Assembly: GCA_015501585.1 (NCBI GenBank)
Contig: JADNRY010000025.1
Location: 248,001-312,000, forward strand
Source of the DNA: Rhodocollybia butyracea
Taxonomy: Eukaryota > Basidiomycota > Agaricomycetes > Agaricales > Omphalotaceae
Reading direction: 5' to 3'
Length of the DNA stretch: 64,000 nucleotides
Below the pieces are notes generated by a model. That model was not told the origin of the DNA and did not search any database. It saw nothing but the letters and a program-made list of their open reading frames with translations. Shown in pieces: positions 48,907-61,617 of the stretch. Both the position numbers and the translations under genes were made by a program. Positions within the stretch are counted from its first letter, which is position 1, and every line of letters begins with the position of its first letter.

Positions 48907-51900
48907 GGTTAAAAACGATTGAAGTAGGAATAAAGATTGCAAGTGATCTTTATAATCTAAAAATCCAGAAAAAACGAATGTTGAAGCCTGGGCGTGAAAA
49001 AGAAAGATCGAACAAAAGCCCAAACCCGGAAAGAAAGCAGCTGTACTTGAAACCCAAGCTAGTTTCCCTTTTATACGCGCGCGCGGCGCATCTAAAACAG
49101 TGCGGAAGCCGGTCGGTAAAAGAACTGAATGGGTAAAACCGCAGGGAGCAATTGATGGACCATCTGATCTTAGCATTCCTAGCATTCAAACATTCCGATA
49201 AGCAGTGAACACAAGGGGAAATCGGTGTGTGGGGTGCTTCACCTCAAGTATCTGCATTGTGAAGTTTATTGTACTACACGTATATACTCTGCCCTTGAAG
49301 CGCGCGCGACCTGAGAGTACTACGAAGAAGGCAGCTCGAAAAATCTGCGATTTTTTTCTCACCAGGGCCATCTTGCGCAATCTTGAGCGCAATGTGATCA
49401 ATTTCATCCACCTCCACACAATCACAATATGAATAATACAGTGAGTTGAGCTTCAAAATGAGAGCGGCTCGGATACCATATCTAGCGGAAAGCAAAAGAT
49501 TTGTAGATGCTTTAGGCTACTCCGGATCTTTTGTATAAGGGCCAAAAAGTTGGTGGATTGCTATACTTGTCAAGGTATGTACAACGATGAAACTGATCTT
49601 CGCGGGAAAGATGTAATTGGACAGGAGATGTTGTCCACCGTCGTTCGCACTATGTAGCAAAATCGTTTTTTGCAAAGGTACATTTCGAGTGAGTATCGGT
49701 AACAGCACTAGTCCTCGATGAAGATGTAAGTACAAGTACATTTGGAACCAACGTTGATAGTGAATGTGTCGCTAACACAGGGCCTGAAACAAGATTTGAT
49801 GTGAAAATATCCGAGAGTAGCTGGGAAACTCTGGGAAACTCCTGAAAGCTCACTACAGTATATACAGTATCCATTCCCGACGGAGAGGCGACGATCAAGG
49901 GTGGGGATAGTCCACGGTGGGGCTAACAAAGTAATGTATGCTATTCTATGCTATTGATAAAAACATAGAAGATCGACGAACTCACCAGGAGAAGGAACGA
50001 TCTGAGTAGTCATCAAACCCCAGTGATTGAAGCTAGATTAACCGCTTGGTGGAGACCCATCGCTCACAGTTCCGAGGACCCGGTAGAGTGGCGATTAACG
50101 CACTGTGCAGTAAATGCCCCATCCAGCTTCCCAAAGCGTAACTGGGGTGAGGTTAGTAACTTGTGCAAAGCTGAAAGCTTTAGTGGATTTCGTGGGTCTT
50201 TTCGGTCGTCGCGGATATTCCTCAGACTTACACTGGTATTAGACCAGATGCTAATAGGCCTATTGCCTCCTATTGCCCACAGTAGACAGAATCATGGCCT
50301 GTCCATCATTCAATGTCGTGCGTGAGTGAAATTGAGTGAAACCACAAAACTATAGGAGCCAGTAACGGATTGCAGTATTGACTCATTGCATCCTTACTTG
50401 GATGGCGGAAATGGAGATCATGAAAATCGGTCCAGCAAATGCTATGTGAGTCCACAAACATCGAGAACATCTTTGTTATAACATTCAAGTTCCTGATCTG
50501 GTGTCAACTAGATGATAGCAAGCTGGTAGTCACGAAACAGGAGTCGACGTCGGACAAGTCGCGACGAGCAGAGGGAGGCAGATGGGCGTGCAAAAGGAGG
50601 GGGGTTGGATCACGTAATATCATCTGCCAGAGTTTTTCATCACTTTCATCTGAGGCGAGGACTCGGGTCGCTATGTATCCATCAACATCAACAGTACTTA
50701 GCTTCAAAAACGTTCAGCCCAACAAAGGGCAGTGAGCATAGGCAAGCTTTGATTTGTGATTAGGCCTAACCACTCCTAACCACTGAGGCTTCCGTTTAAC
50801 CTCGTACCTCGTACTGGGTAAGCACTGGAATTGGGAGGTTTTTGTCCCCCTCCCACAAAAAACTGAATTTAAAATTCTTTGTCAAATCCTGATAAGTACA
50901 TAGAGGCTGTGATAATCTCGCACATCAGGATTCTCTAAAGCGAAGAAAGTCATTCATATTTCATCCAGTGGAAAGGCCGCGAAGGGTAAAAATCCGATGT
51001 ACTATCGATAATATTCCTCGTGGGCAGCCTCTCAACCCCTCGGTAAAATCCCCTCGGTAAAATCCTTCATGTGACCTTGTTGATGCTCAGCGACGTGAGC
51101 CGACATGCATGACCTATTTGTATACGAGCCTATACGGCCTACCGCTTCCGCAACGATGCCTGTGTCTTGAGAGATTTCTGAGAATTATCTTCGGCTGCAA
51201 AAGTCGGTGGAGGTGAAAGACCGAGAAAAGAAGAGCCGCAATCGTACTGAATCTGGATTGATAAACCTTGCTTTGACCTAGTATTTGTTTCGCTATACAT
51301 GTATAGATAGTATAGATGATAAGCAGTAACAACTCGGGCAAACGAGTAAGTAAGACCTTGCCGCGAGTAGTGCAGATGCCAATTAGGGTGTAACGCCAGT
51401 TAGGGTACAACCTCAGTGTGGCCTGAGCCGACTTGAAATGTTCGAGTCAACGGGTTAACTGGCAGAAGGGGAGCAGAAGGTATTAATCAAAGCCAAACTG
51501 ACACGGAATAGCGCGAAGAGGGTAGACATCGTAGGGCGGGAGAAAGTACGTGTATCATGGAAGTCGTAGTGTGGTTGGGCAGGTCTGAGCGCGATCTCGG
51601 CTCGAAAACGTCGACGTCTGAAAGAGTTTGGGGTCTTTGGATTCTGGAATTTCATCCCTTCTAGATGTACTCTCCATGAACGCACAGCCTGCTGAGTGAC
51701 ACATAATGACTTGCTTCCTGTAAACTGGAGAATGAGTCAACAGGACGGATGCGAGATCAGCGCGTCCGCCGACACCTGGTCCCTGGCAGTGAGCTAAGTA
51801 CTTGAAGAATACTTAGGGGCACCAATGAACGTGCCTAATAGCTCCTTATGAGGCACGGTTCGAATTACTAGAGGATGGCATAATCTGTAATTTCAAGCCT

Positions 51901-52139
51901 GTCAGCATCAGTCCCCCATAGGATAAAGCAGGGGCGGGATCAACCGAGGAACGGTAACTGGACAGAATGACAGAAGGTGTACGGTTCGGAGGTTCATACG
52001 TTCTGGCCAGGAGGTTACATACTCTAGCCAGCAGTATCACCGACAAGGCAATTGGACCACCTGGAAAAATATATTTCAGAATCACATATAAGACTACGCC
52101 GAGTTTGAGAACCTGTTTTCCCTAAGTTGGCGCACAAAC
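48907..52139. other. Long gene-poor stretch
   Basis: About 3.2 kb without a supported gene. Short frames occur on both strands (for example 49708-49929, 50439-50735, 51114-51410) but none shows a family or splice-linked partner. A GC run ('cgcgcgcggcgc') sits at 49076-49088 near the kinase promoter. It could host non-coding transcripts; nothing specific is visible. Confidence 0.4.
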
Positions 52140-52907
52140 ATGGGTGGGTCTTACTGCCTCGATAACACTCGCCAGAACAAATCCATGCATAGAGAAGAGC
52201 GCGTCCTGCCACAACCCGAAGGCTGTACAGAAGAGATTTTCGGCTCGGAGAACACATTGAAGGCTCTGGGATATCGTCGACGAAAACTTGTTCATTCTTC
52301 AAAGGATTACAAGTTCCAAATACAACTGTTGGCTAGATCGTTGGGGTATCCGACACAAGAGGGGCAGGTACGTGCAGTTGTGAGCTCCATTCACATTACG
52401 GATGTTAAAAGGCTGGTAAATATGAAGCCGATCCAGAACACTGTTCAAAATAGAGAGCTGTTGGAAAAAGAGTGAGTGATACTTTGTTTTACGGGCCAAT
52501 TCCTTGAATGTGATCTTAGAGTGATGTATACGCAAGAGTGTCTGTACTACATCATTTCCGAAGCATGCTTCCTGGATATTCGGGGTGCGCCAAGTCCTCT
52601 AACGAAAGTTGGACGACGATGACTTACTACTTGAGAGTAGGAAGAGCGGATGATTGGACTCGTGTGCACCTGCAGGCTGGGGATACCATGATCGTTCCCG
52701 CCGGTTCATATCACAGGTATTCTTCAGTTCCGAAAGGTTTCGAGAGTATTCGATATGTAAAGGTGTTTGAAATTTTCATACATTACCTGCGTTTACATTG
52801 ACTGCTTTCGGAAGTGCAACCCGGCGACGTTTCGAGTTGTGCGTCGGGAAGGAAATCGGGGACATTTTGAAGTTAGAAAACAGTATCTAAAAAGCATTGG
52901 ATCGTGA
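52140..52907 (+). CDS. Acireductone-dioxygenase-like cupin, metal ligands altered
   Basis: Resembles acireductone dioxygenase of the methionine salvage pathway. Exons are 52140-52367, 52428-52471, 52520-52584, 52638-52762 and 52815-52907, giving 184 residues, which matches the family's usual length. Similar features are an SYCLDN start, the KDYK..QLLARSLGY segment, DDWTRVHLQAGDTMIVPAGSYHRY and a C-terminal RKQYLKSIG. The enzyme normally binds Fe or Ni through HxHx4E plus a later His. Here the first region reads KEVMYTQECLYY, with both histidines apparently replaced, while the His in PAGSYHR remains. Catalysis is therefore doubtful although the gene has an open frame. It may be a pseudoenzyme, a divergent paralogue or an early pseudogene. 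Confidence 0.6.
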
Positions 52908-53454
52908 CAGTTGGTCGGAGGTAACTCTGTCTACAGCTATCAAACTGATGAATGTAGCTGAGGTTGTTCTTTCAGACGCGTCGGTTGGAACCTGTTCTAT
53001 AGTCACATACGAGTATACAGCTTGTATCGAGTCGGGATTCTGCCTGCATCTAGACCTATCTAGGCTTGTGACTTCTTCGGCAGTCGCCTTTGAGTTTGAT
53101 CGCCAACCTGAAGGCTGAGTGATGACCGGCGATAAGTAAGCTGCGCTACAGAGTCCAAGTGAATAATCGATGCTGTTGTACAGTGTGTAATGGTATAATT
53201 TTTGATAGGTTTCGAGTCTTTATGCTGTGTTAACTGTGTGTAATGGTGGAGGGGAATAAAAGATAGAGTAACCACCTGTTGGTTTATCATCAAACTTCTT
53301 GCTTACAACAGATCCGACTTGAATACCCCGGTATAACATAAGCGCTCACTTCAATTCTGCTCTTCATGCCATAACGGCCAAGTGCTCTCCACTCTAGACT
53401 TACTCTCGTCAACGTGTCCTATGAGTATCAAGCTTTGAACAACGACGGAACACC
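52908..53454. other. Intergenic region, no gene seen
   Basis: Promoter side of the following gene; AT-rich segments near 53160-53260. No gene or repeat was recognised. Confidence 0.4.
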
Positions 53455-55044
53455 ATGAACAAAATGCCACTGCTTTCTAATCTATCCTTTGGCGCCGGTG
53501 AAGTCGGAGACCCGAACAGAAACTATCACAGTTATGGGCCTCCATCCCCGTTCAGTGAGTGTTTTATGTGGCGATATGTACGAACCTGACCTGATCTCAA
53601 CTCGTAGGCGTCCGCATTGAATCTGCCCTTGATAAACGGTCAATAGGCCAACCGTGGCGCTATCAGCCTCAGCCACTTCCTTCGCTTAGTGATCCCTCCT
53701 TACCTGCAAATTCTCGCTATTCTCTACTCTTGCTGTCTGCAAAAGAAGGATATCCTCTATGGAGACCAGAACCAAATCGACGATTACCCGAGGAATATCG
53801 TAGAGACGGTCTTTACATCGGCTCTGTTGGAATCTTTCATGACGGCTTTTTCGATTATCTTTTCAATATATGCTATCCGAAATCCCATCCAGTCAACGCT
53901 GGCGGCGTCCCAGAGGATTTTAAGCCAGTGGAAATCAGTCAGACCGACATTTCTGAAGTCGATCCTTTTCATGACGTCGACGCGCATGTCGCATCTCCCA
54001 TCGGGTACATCTCAAAGAATCTTGTACATTCTGAAGGTTTAAACAATTCTCAGTGCGTCTTTGCATGTGTCTTTGTTTGTTGGTGTACTTACTTTTCCTC
54101 AAGTGGTGTCAACTCGAGGAGAGCTTATGATTTCATGTCGATGAGTCCCGACGGCGCGATATTAGTACTTCCCGATGGCAGTACTCGAATTGACCTAAAA
54201 AACAAAAAGATCTTTCGTCAATATGCCAATCGCAACGCCCATCGTTGGTTTACCTACGTGGAGAATACGCGGGGGCGAGAATGCGAAGACTTGTCTCTTT
54301 ACATAATCACAGGTTCCGACCGCTCTTCTTCCTTCGGTGTTGCGTCCTTTCACAATACGCAGAGCCAAGACGCTAATCTTCGATTCACCGTTGATGAAAG
54401 CACACATTCGCATACGTGGTCAAAACCCCATTATGCCGAGTCGCGCTCAGGACCCCGATATGCACCAGGAGACCCACTGGGGATCGAGAGACCGGCGAAT
54501 CAGAACCTATTCCTCCGGGGGTTCAAGATCAAGAAACGACAAGGTTCTAATGGAAAAGAGCCAGCTCATCGAGTAGAATCGACCAACCTAGCTTCAGACA
54601 GCAATGAATCTTCGTCAAACCCTGGTTCATCCCAAGGGTGGAATGTCTGGAGTACCTCCGAATACGGAAAGAAGGGAGATTATGTACCGAATCAAACTGC
54701 AGTATGTTTTTATCTCTCTATCAGCTTCATTACTTAACCGAGCTTTCTAGAGTTACCACCCCTGTGACACGATCAATGCTTTTATGCTAGGTCTCCTCTC
54801 CGCGACACTCGGTAGTGCTGCAAGCGGACCTTGTTTCGCCATTTCTCATGACGACGATTGGCGATCTGTGTGGGATGAGGTCTTTGTCTTCCAACATAAT
54901 TAGTATGAATTATAATTAACCTGTTTCTAGAGTAATCCGATATTGCCCACAGAACAAGAATTAATTCGGAGGATCTGCTCGAAGTCGAAGTTTCTGATCG
55001 ACAGTGGTGCGTCGAGCCTCTTCCTTCATCTGTTGACCTTCTGA
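53455..55044 (+). CDS. Agaric-type hypothetical protein
   Basis: Resembles a group of uncharacterised agaricomycete proteins with a DG.YIG.VGI..DG..DYLFNIC block near the N-terminus (here YIGSVGIFHDGFFDYLFNIC). It starts MNKMPLLSNLSFG; intron 1 is 53555-53608. A second intron removes about 54053-54101 (GTGCGT donor). Later exons carry YDFMSMSPDGAILVLPDGS, the AFMLGLLSATLGSAASG segment and SNPILPTEQELIRRIC, ending at TGA 55042-55044. There is no signal peptide. Only 15 bp separate this stop from the ATG of the next regulator, and a donor at 55009 could instead splice into that gene's first exon, so a fused transcript is possible. Function unknown. Confidence 0.6.
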
Positions 55045-55059
55045 TTCCCTATACTAGGA

Positions 55060-58000
55060 ATGATTTATCCTGACCCTCTCGATGATGCCGTTCCACGTAA
55101 AATAGCTACATTTCCTGAGGAAGCCACTACCGCACGCGTTCTCGTTATACTCACTTGTCCTGTACAGAACTGCGGGGAGCAGTTTCAATCACAGTCTCTA
55201 TTAACTTGTAAGCCGCGTTCCGCCGTGGAGCCATACCAAACATATTCTTAACACGCCCGCGCCAGCTCACACACAACAGAAACACGACGTTGTACACGGA
55301 ACTGCCCTTAGAGTTCCCCTTTCGGCCGCTAAAGCGTCCTCCGCCTCTACGGCTCCCAAACCACCTAGCCAACCTGAAAAGAGGAAACGACGGGGCGGGG
55401 TAGCAGCATTATCTTGTGCTGAATGCCGGAGGTATGTTCCTCCTGAAGACATGCTGACATCGTTCTTATCAGTTTCTTTGCAGATTGAAGCTCAAGTATT
55501 TATATTCTTCTTACCATGTAGTCCGAGGACCGACCTATACTAATTCGCTTCTCAGATGTAGTCGGACCTTCCCTTGTACGGGCTGCACCAAAAAAGGTAT
55601 GTCCCTGTATACATTCCCAGCCAGTATATTCAATGAGTTTGTTCCAGGTTGTGCCGCGATATGTCCAGATGGTATGTCATAAATGTCTAGTACTGCTTGT
55701 TTCTTAAGACGTTGTCTGTCAGGATCTTTGACTACTGGCAAAGGAAATCGGTACGATCTCGGTCTATCTCGGCAATGACCTGATTTAGAACATCCACTAG
55801 ATTTGTACTTGCCGACACCAACGAACTGCAAGGAAAGATCGAGGAACTCGCTTCCCGTGCCAAAGTTCTCGAAGAAGCATTAGCGAAATCTCACAGTCTG
55901 GTTTCTCCACAGCCCCATCCACTTTTGAGCGATGACCTTCTCCAAATCACACGGCCTATCAAGGAAGAATCCCCAGAACGTGGTCTACCTCCTACTGCGC
56001 CCACTTCCACTTCCTCTACTATTGACATTGTCAAAGAAGAAAACAGAGAAGAGGAAGATGAAGCCCTGACTGTATATAACGCGTCATTGGGGTCGCTGTA
56101 CGTCTTCACCACTCCCTTCGTTAATACTGCCAGTATTGACGGACATTGCTCTAGAAATATTGATAATCAAAACACCTATTACGGTCGTACTAGTTCCTCT
56201 TGGGTGAGTTGTGTCTGAACCTGTTCACCCTTGTATTCATACGTTTTCTAGCACTTCCTACTGGTCCGTCCGGAACGTTCATCTCTAGCCATATATCAAC
56301 ATTGATTTTTTTTCTAGAACGAAACCGGTGTGGACTCACAGAAACCAAGGTTGACGTTTGAACAGCCGCTCCCGAATGACCTACCCTGGCTATCTTATTC
56401 ATTCCCTTTCTCGCCTACAGTCGACAAGGGAACTCGTCAACACCTGATTGAGCTCCTTCCCAAGATCCATGTCGCTCGCCGTCACTATCAAAACTATTAT
56501 CGCAATGGAGCTTGGCAGTTCGTTTTGCTCCTTTTCTTAATTGTCTCCTCGCCTCATAGCTCTCATACTAGGTACACCCCAATATCTGAAATTGAATTCA
56601 GGACGACTATCTTTCAACCATTCTATGACCCACAGGCTGAAGACCATTCGTATGAGGATCCACTAGGCTCCCATAGACTAGCTGTTTTGTTCTTTGTCCT
56701 TGCAACAGGAGCCTTGTTGGATCTGGACGGGCCGTCACATCCCCCTGAGGCGAAATGGTACTATCAGCTAGGACGAGCCTCACTCGCGCTGGAACCTGTA
56801 ATGGATAGCTCTTCGCTATCCACAATACAGGCGTTGGTGAGTGATGGTTGTATCAACAAGTAACCTTCGCCCTCAATGTCTGTATTAGGTCCTCTTGGCG
56901 TCGTACATGCTGGTGGATGATATATATGATCATAGATGGCCCCTCATGGGATTAACGTCGAAGCTTGTACAAACTGTAAGTTTTTTTTACTTCGTGGTTC
57001 TGGAGTATGACTGACAGTTTGTACCTGTAGGCTGGACTTCGTATGTCTTTCTCATTTTCCAGTTTGATACTTTGAGTAACGATGAATAGACCTGGACGGT
57101 ACGCATTGGAACTTGTCCCCGGATGAGACATATCGTCGTCGTTGTCTGTTCTGGGAGGCCTACTCTTATGATATACTACAGGTGAGCAGGCCAGTCAATA
57201 GTACTTTCATAACTACTGACTTGGCTGTCAGAGCTTGACTTATGGTAGACCGCCGCATATGACATTGACTTACATTGATACCAAGAAGCCATTCGAGACT
57301 ACAAGAGGTGCAAATGGGGAAGTGGAAATGACATGTCAGTGTTTATCAAGGTCAACAGGTTTAAACTAATGCCCTTTCAGATGATGCATGGAAGCACAAG
57401 TTCTTCGGTGAATGTCTCGGCGTAATATGGAATAAAGCTTTTGGAGCGCATCCGCTGAGCTACAATATGTTGAAACATTTGGACCAGCAAATGCGAGCCT
57501 ACTATGTGCCACCTAGTCTTCGAGTCCCTGGTTTTGGAGGAGCCAAGCTGAATCAAGATCTCCATCCGCCTAGTCCTGAGCTGACAATGCAACGCCATTT
57601 TTTGGTCGCTTTGAAGGAAATCAGTGAGTCGTTGGTTTATTCTGGTTCGTGCTTTGGTTAATGATGTTTGTCATAGCATCGTTTTACATGCATAGGTACA
57701 GTAACAGCAACTTTTTTCTCTGTTCGATCTCATCTCGTTTGCAGGGGTTTCTTTGCGACAGCTGTGAACGAAAATCCTGAGAACCCAATTGAACACCATC
57801 CATATGGGGAATCAGTGCAAACGATCTACGACAGTGCTTGTATCTGTGTAGGTTTAATGCGGAGTCTGTTTAGGCATCAACCCGAGATCATGCAACGGTT
57901 CTCGTATTTCTTTGACCATATATTCTCATGTGCAGTAAGTACACCTTGCTTTATTTTGATGACCGATCTTGACCGTTGGATTATAGTATGTGCTAGGTTC

Positions 58001-58793
58001 CATAGCCTCGAAGCCCAAAGTGCCGATGGCGCTCTCTGCCTTGACGAATCTGGAGCTCGTATATGATTTGTTTGACGCGACCTATGACACTCCCCGGAGA
58101 ACAAAAATTCTGGTAAGCTGCTTTGTTTTGGATATGATGAAGAGCTGATCCATTTCTTAGATCGAGATAAGCAAGCTGCGCAATCAAGCGCGCTTGGCTT
58201 TAAATGTAACGCATAACCCTTTAACGGACGCACAGAAGCTGTCGCGCTTAAAGCGGTTGAAAACTGAGGAAAGCCCTGTTCGTGAAACCAATCCACGCCT
58301 CGTACCAGACCGACAGCACAGCTCATGGGGAAATCATACCCCCTCCCTTACTTCCACCTCCCTTACTCCCACCTCACCCTCATCCCCCACATCCTCACGC
58401 CAATACTCACCAACGGCGACCACACATGTTCAGTCCACTTCTTACCAACCTGCGTTCAATTTGAGTCCATCCCGCTCCAAACCACAATATCCTATCGACC
58501 AATACAGCCTGTATCCATCTAATATAGGTGTTGTGCCACCCCAACAACAACAACCACAGCAACAGCAACAGCAACAGCAAACGCAATACGGCGACCCATT
58601 CTTTGAGCATCCTGGGATGGCATACAATCCCGTCTCGGGCTACCAGTATCATGATTATCAAGATGCAGGGTACTTCCAGCAGCAAGTGGCCATGGACTCG
58701 TACCCACAGCCTGGGTACGATGCTTCTGGCGATGTTATCATGCCCATGTTGGAGGAATCGTGGCAGAACTTTATGACCCAGATTAGGCAGTAG
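55060..58793 (+). CDS. Zn2Cys6 transcription factor with fungal-specific domain
   Basis: A nuclear regulator of a type common in basidiomycetes. Proposed start at 55060 (MIYPDPLDDAVPRK), spliced from about 55138 to about 55279, then a basic KRKRRGGVAALSC stretch. The zinc cluster is split by several introns: CAECRRLKLKC, then SRTFPCTGCTKKGCAAIC. The dimerisation-like helix is FVLADTNELQGKIEELASR. The fungal-specific domain is recognised by LLPKIHVARRHYQNYY, VLLASYMLVDD, RRRCLFWEAYSYD and SLTYGRPPHMT. A long C-terminal tail is Ser/Thr/Pro-rich with a polyglutamine tract (58547-58580) and ends WQNFMTQIRQ. The exact start is uncertain because the gene abuts the upstream one. Many introns are under 60 nt. 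Confidence 0.82.
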
Positions 58794-59015
58794 ACGTATT
58801 GGATGATCTTTTCCTTGGTATCTCTGACAGTGCTTTTGCTTTCTTGCTAAATCTCGCGCTTTGACTTGCTTGCTTTCTTTATCGAAATATGTACGCGTAC
58901 CACATGTCAAATACCTAAAAGGACTTTATTGGATCCCTGTATGAGCGTTTCCATCTGGCCGGTCAATCAATTCTAATTTATATCTCGTCACTGTTAACGT
59001 TTCTTTACAACGTCC

Positions 59016-61029
59016 ATGACGACTCCGACTATCTCAGGCGTACGACCTTTACGACTAGCTTCATCCGCAGAATCTCCTATAATCACATCTCCTTTACCGG
59101 TATCACCATTAACGCCGATTTCAGGCAAGCGAAGTTCAGGTTCAGCAAGAAACCCGCGACGCCAGTCTTCTATATCGTACAACCTTTCTCCCAGAGAAGA
59201 TGCTTCGTTCAGCCCGCGACATGCCTCGCCTATAATCATTCCAGCATCGCGACCGAGTCTGAATAGAAGCGCCTCAATAGGCTCTAGAACATCGAAAAGC
59301 CAGAGTGTTGATTTCGGAGGGAACAAAAGTCCTGCTGCAACTTCCTCTACGAACCGGAATAGCACGGGATCCTTGTTGAATATCGAAGAAAAGGAAAGGC
59401 CTCCCTTGACTTTGGTTGAAAAGCACGCCGAGCTTCTCCAGTTCATCGCTCAAAAGGAATCGAAATGTTTAGAGTTGCGGACACAGTTAGCTGCGCATGA
59501 ATCAGAGCTGTTACAATGCAAGTGCTTTTTGCTTCTTTGGCTTTATACAGACTGTTAACGTTTTAACTTTTGTTACAGTAAAGAAGAAATGGGAACGAAT
59601 TGTATTCCGTGGATTCGAGAAATCTCAGGCAGCTCAACCTGATCTTATCAATTCCGAATCCTCTATATCTCTCAGCTCTACACACCCTCCATCGGCGTCT
59701 ATATATTCTGCCAATTCTCTTTCGTATCTGGACAGTCTCAGTGCACAGGCTCAAGGTGCAGGAGGCGCAGCTATGCTTGAGGCTCTGGGACTGGGCGGTA
59801 TGCGTGATATCAGAGCAAGCGTACAGCAAGGCGTGCAGGGAGTAGGCAGGTTTCTAGGTGCTGTTGCTGGGACGAGCGAACCTTCTTCTCCGCGAATCTC
59901 AACACATGCACTCTCAGAATCACTCAGCTCATCGTCTGCTTCCACCACATCTTCTACTCGTTTTTCTCAGTCTTCGCAAAGCTCTGTTGCGGCGTCTATA
60001 TCGGAAGAAGATGTTTCTCCCCCCATTATGAAGAAATCCGTCAGGAAGAACCGTCCAGCGCACATTGGTATTATATCTGATACAGGAGCCACACCACTCA
60101 TTTCTCCGACGCGTGATTTTGCCTTTGGAACCTCTCCTCCACGGACGGCTACGCCCTTGAGCCCTGATCAAAGTATGAACGGGCGGAGTATCCGTGTGCG
60201 GAGAAAATCTCGTGCATTCGAGTCAGAGTCTCCGGCCGAAGAAACTTCCCCATATGCAGATTCGGATACAAGCACTTCGCATACCTCGCATACCTCTTCA
60301 GAATCTCTATCGACCTCGCTAGTCGATTGGGGTATGGGATTGTCCTCGCCACCACCGGCTTCACCTTTGGATTCGTCGAATTTGGCAATGGGTTTGGATG
60401 CAGATCGGAAGCGGAGGGACCTGAACAAAAGGATGTCGTTGCCTGTGAGCTCTGGGTTAGGCGCGGGACCTTCATGGATGGGAAGTATGGTGGGGAAACG
60501 ATGGGAGGATACGTGAGTCCCGTCTGTCGTAAAGCTAATTGCTAGCCACTGAACCAGGTATCCCCATCTCGTTAGGATTTCCAAAAACCATAAACGTGCC
60601 TCCGTCCTGCTCTCTGATGTCTCTCAATCCATATCTCAATCTCTTCCCCAATCGATCCAACAACCCATGAACGCCATCCATGCTTTGGTTTCTCCACCAC
60701 TGAATGCCACGAGCGAGTTTGATAGTGGTTCTTCTGGCCTGTTGACTCCTCCCGGCCGGGGTCTAGACCCAGGGAGAAGCAGGAGTCGAACACCGTCATC
60801 AATGTCCTCGACTTCGTTGTTGGACGAAGATATACCGCTCGAAGAGGGAGGGTTAGGAACACCTAGTCTTCTTTCGCCGACAGTCCTCTCTCCTACGAAG
60901 CTCGCGTCGACATTGATTCCAACAAAACTTGCGTCCGAACCTAAACCCAAGTCTCCGATGAAAAAGAAAGCTGTTGGGTCAGCGAAGGTGGCGAAAGAGG
61001 AGGATGACGATGACAATTGGAATTGGTGA
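59016..61029 (+). CDS. DUF4048-like Ser-rich protein ending in WNW
   Basis: Exons are 59016-59517, 59579-60512 and 60558-61029, giving 635 residues. Intron 1 uses a GC donor (GCAAGT). The N-terminal half is Ser/Pro-rich, then a likely coiled coil (LVEKHAELLQFIAQKESKCLELRTQLAAHE, central residues shown only as type). The conserved part is KKKWERIVFRGFEK. A Gly-rich amphipathic segment (ALGLGGMRDIRASVQQGVQ) and a long disordered Ser-rich tail follow. The C-terminus is acidic and ends DDDDNWNW, a tryptophan motif of the sort used by adaptor-binding trafficking proteins. That role is inferred from the motif only. The ATG at 59016 is the first in frame. Confidence 0.7.
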
Positions 61030-61617
61030 ACAGCAGGTTTTTGGTGAGAGGGTAAGGGGCGGGTAGAGAAAAAGAGGTCCGTCGGTCGATGACTTAAAAA
61101 ATAAATGAATTGATCTCATTTGTTCTGTCTTTTGTCCATTTCGGCTGTCGTTCTCTGACATCGTTCACATCCCGTCAATGCTGTACCCAAAAACGTTAGT
61201 CGTTACGTTCATGTCCTTTCTTTTCCTCTACTGTCGTTTCATTCGAGATTTATTGTTTTGAAATCGTTGAATTGCTTTCGTCTGTTCGTCTGTTCCTCCG
61301 CATACATACATACATCACATTCGTACCTTACGCATCTAGTATCGATGGACACAGCAACTTATCATACTCACGTCTACTCGATGACTCCCATAGACTATCA
61401 ACATATCTTGGAATTGTTTAACAGGTATTTATATCAGTACAGAACTGGTCTTTCCATGTAATGATTTTCGTGCCTCAGGCTGTTGCCACATTCCTTCCTT
61501 GTCCATTTACTTGCCGACCATGGGCCATACTGCGTGAAGGGTTTACATTGAGTTAGAGGTTACTTCGATACCGGGGGCGAAGAGGCAGAAGAAGAACACA
61601 TTCTTGCATGTCGAAGG
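61030..61617. other. 3' flank and spacer, no gene seen
   Basis: Lies between two convergent transcription units. A short frame at 61258-61461 has no support. No repeat family was recognised. Confidence 0.4.

Noticed and set aside
50439..50735. 98-codon plus-strand frame
   Set aside because: No start context, family resemblance or partner exon; an overlapping opposite frame of similar length exists.
58442..58627. Cys-rich minus-strand frame that looks like a small cysteine-rich peptide
   Set aside because: It is the complement of the CAA/CAG polyglutamine tract of the regulator's last exon.
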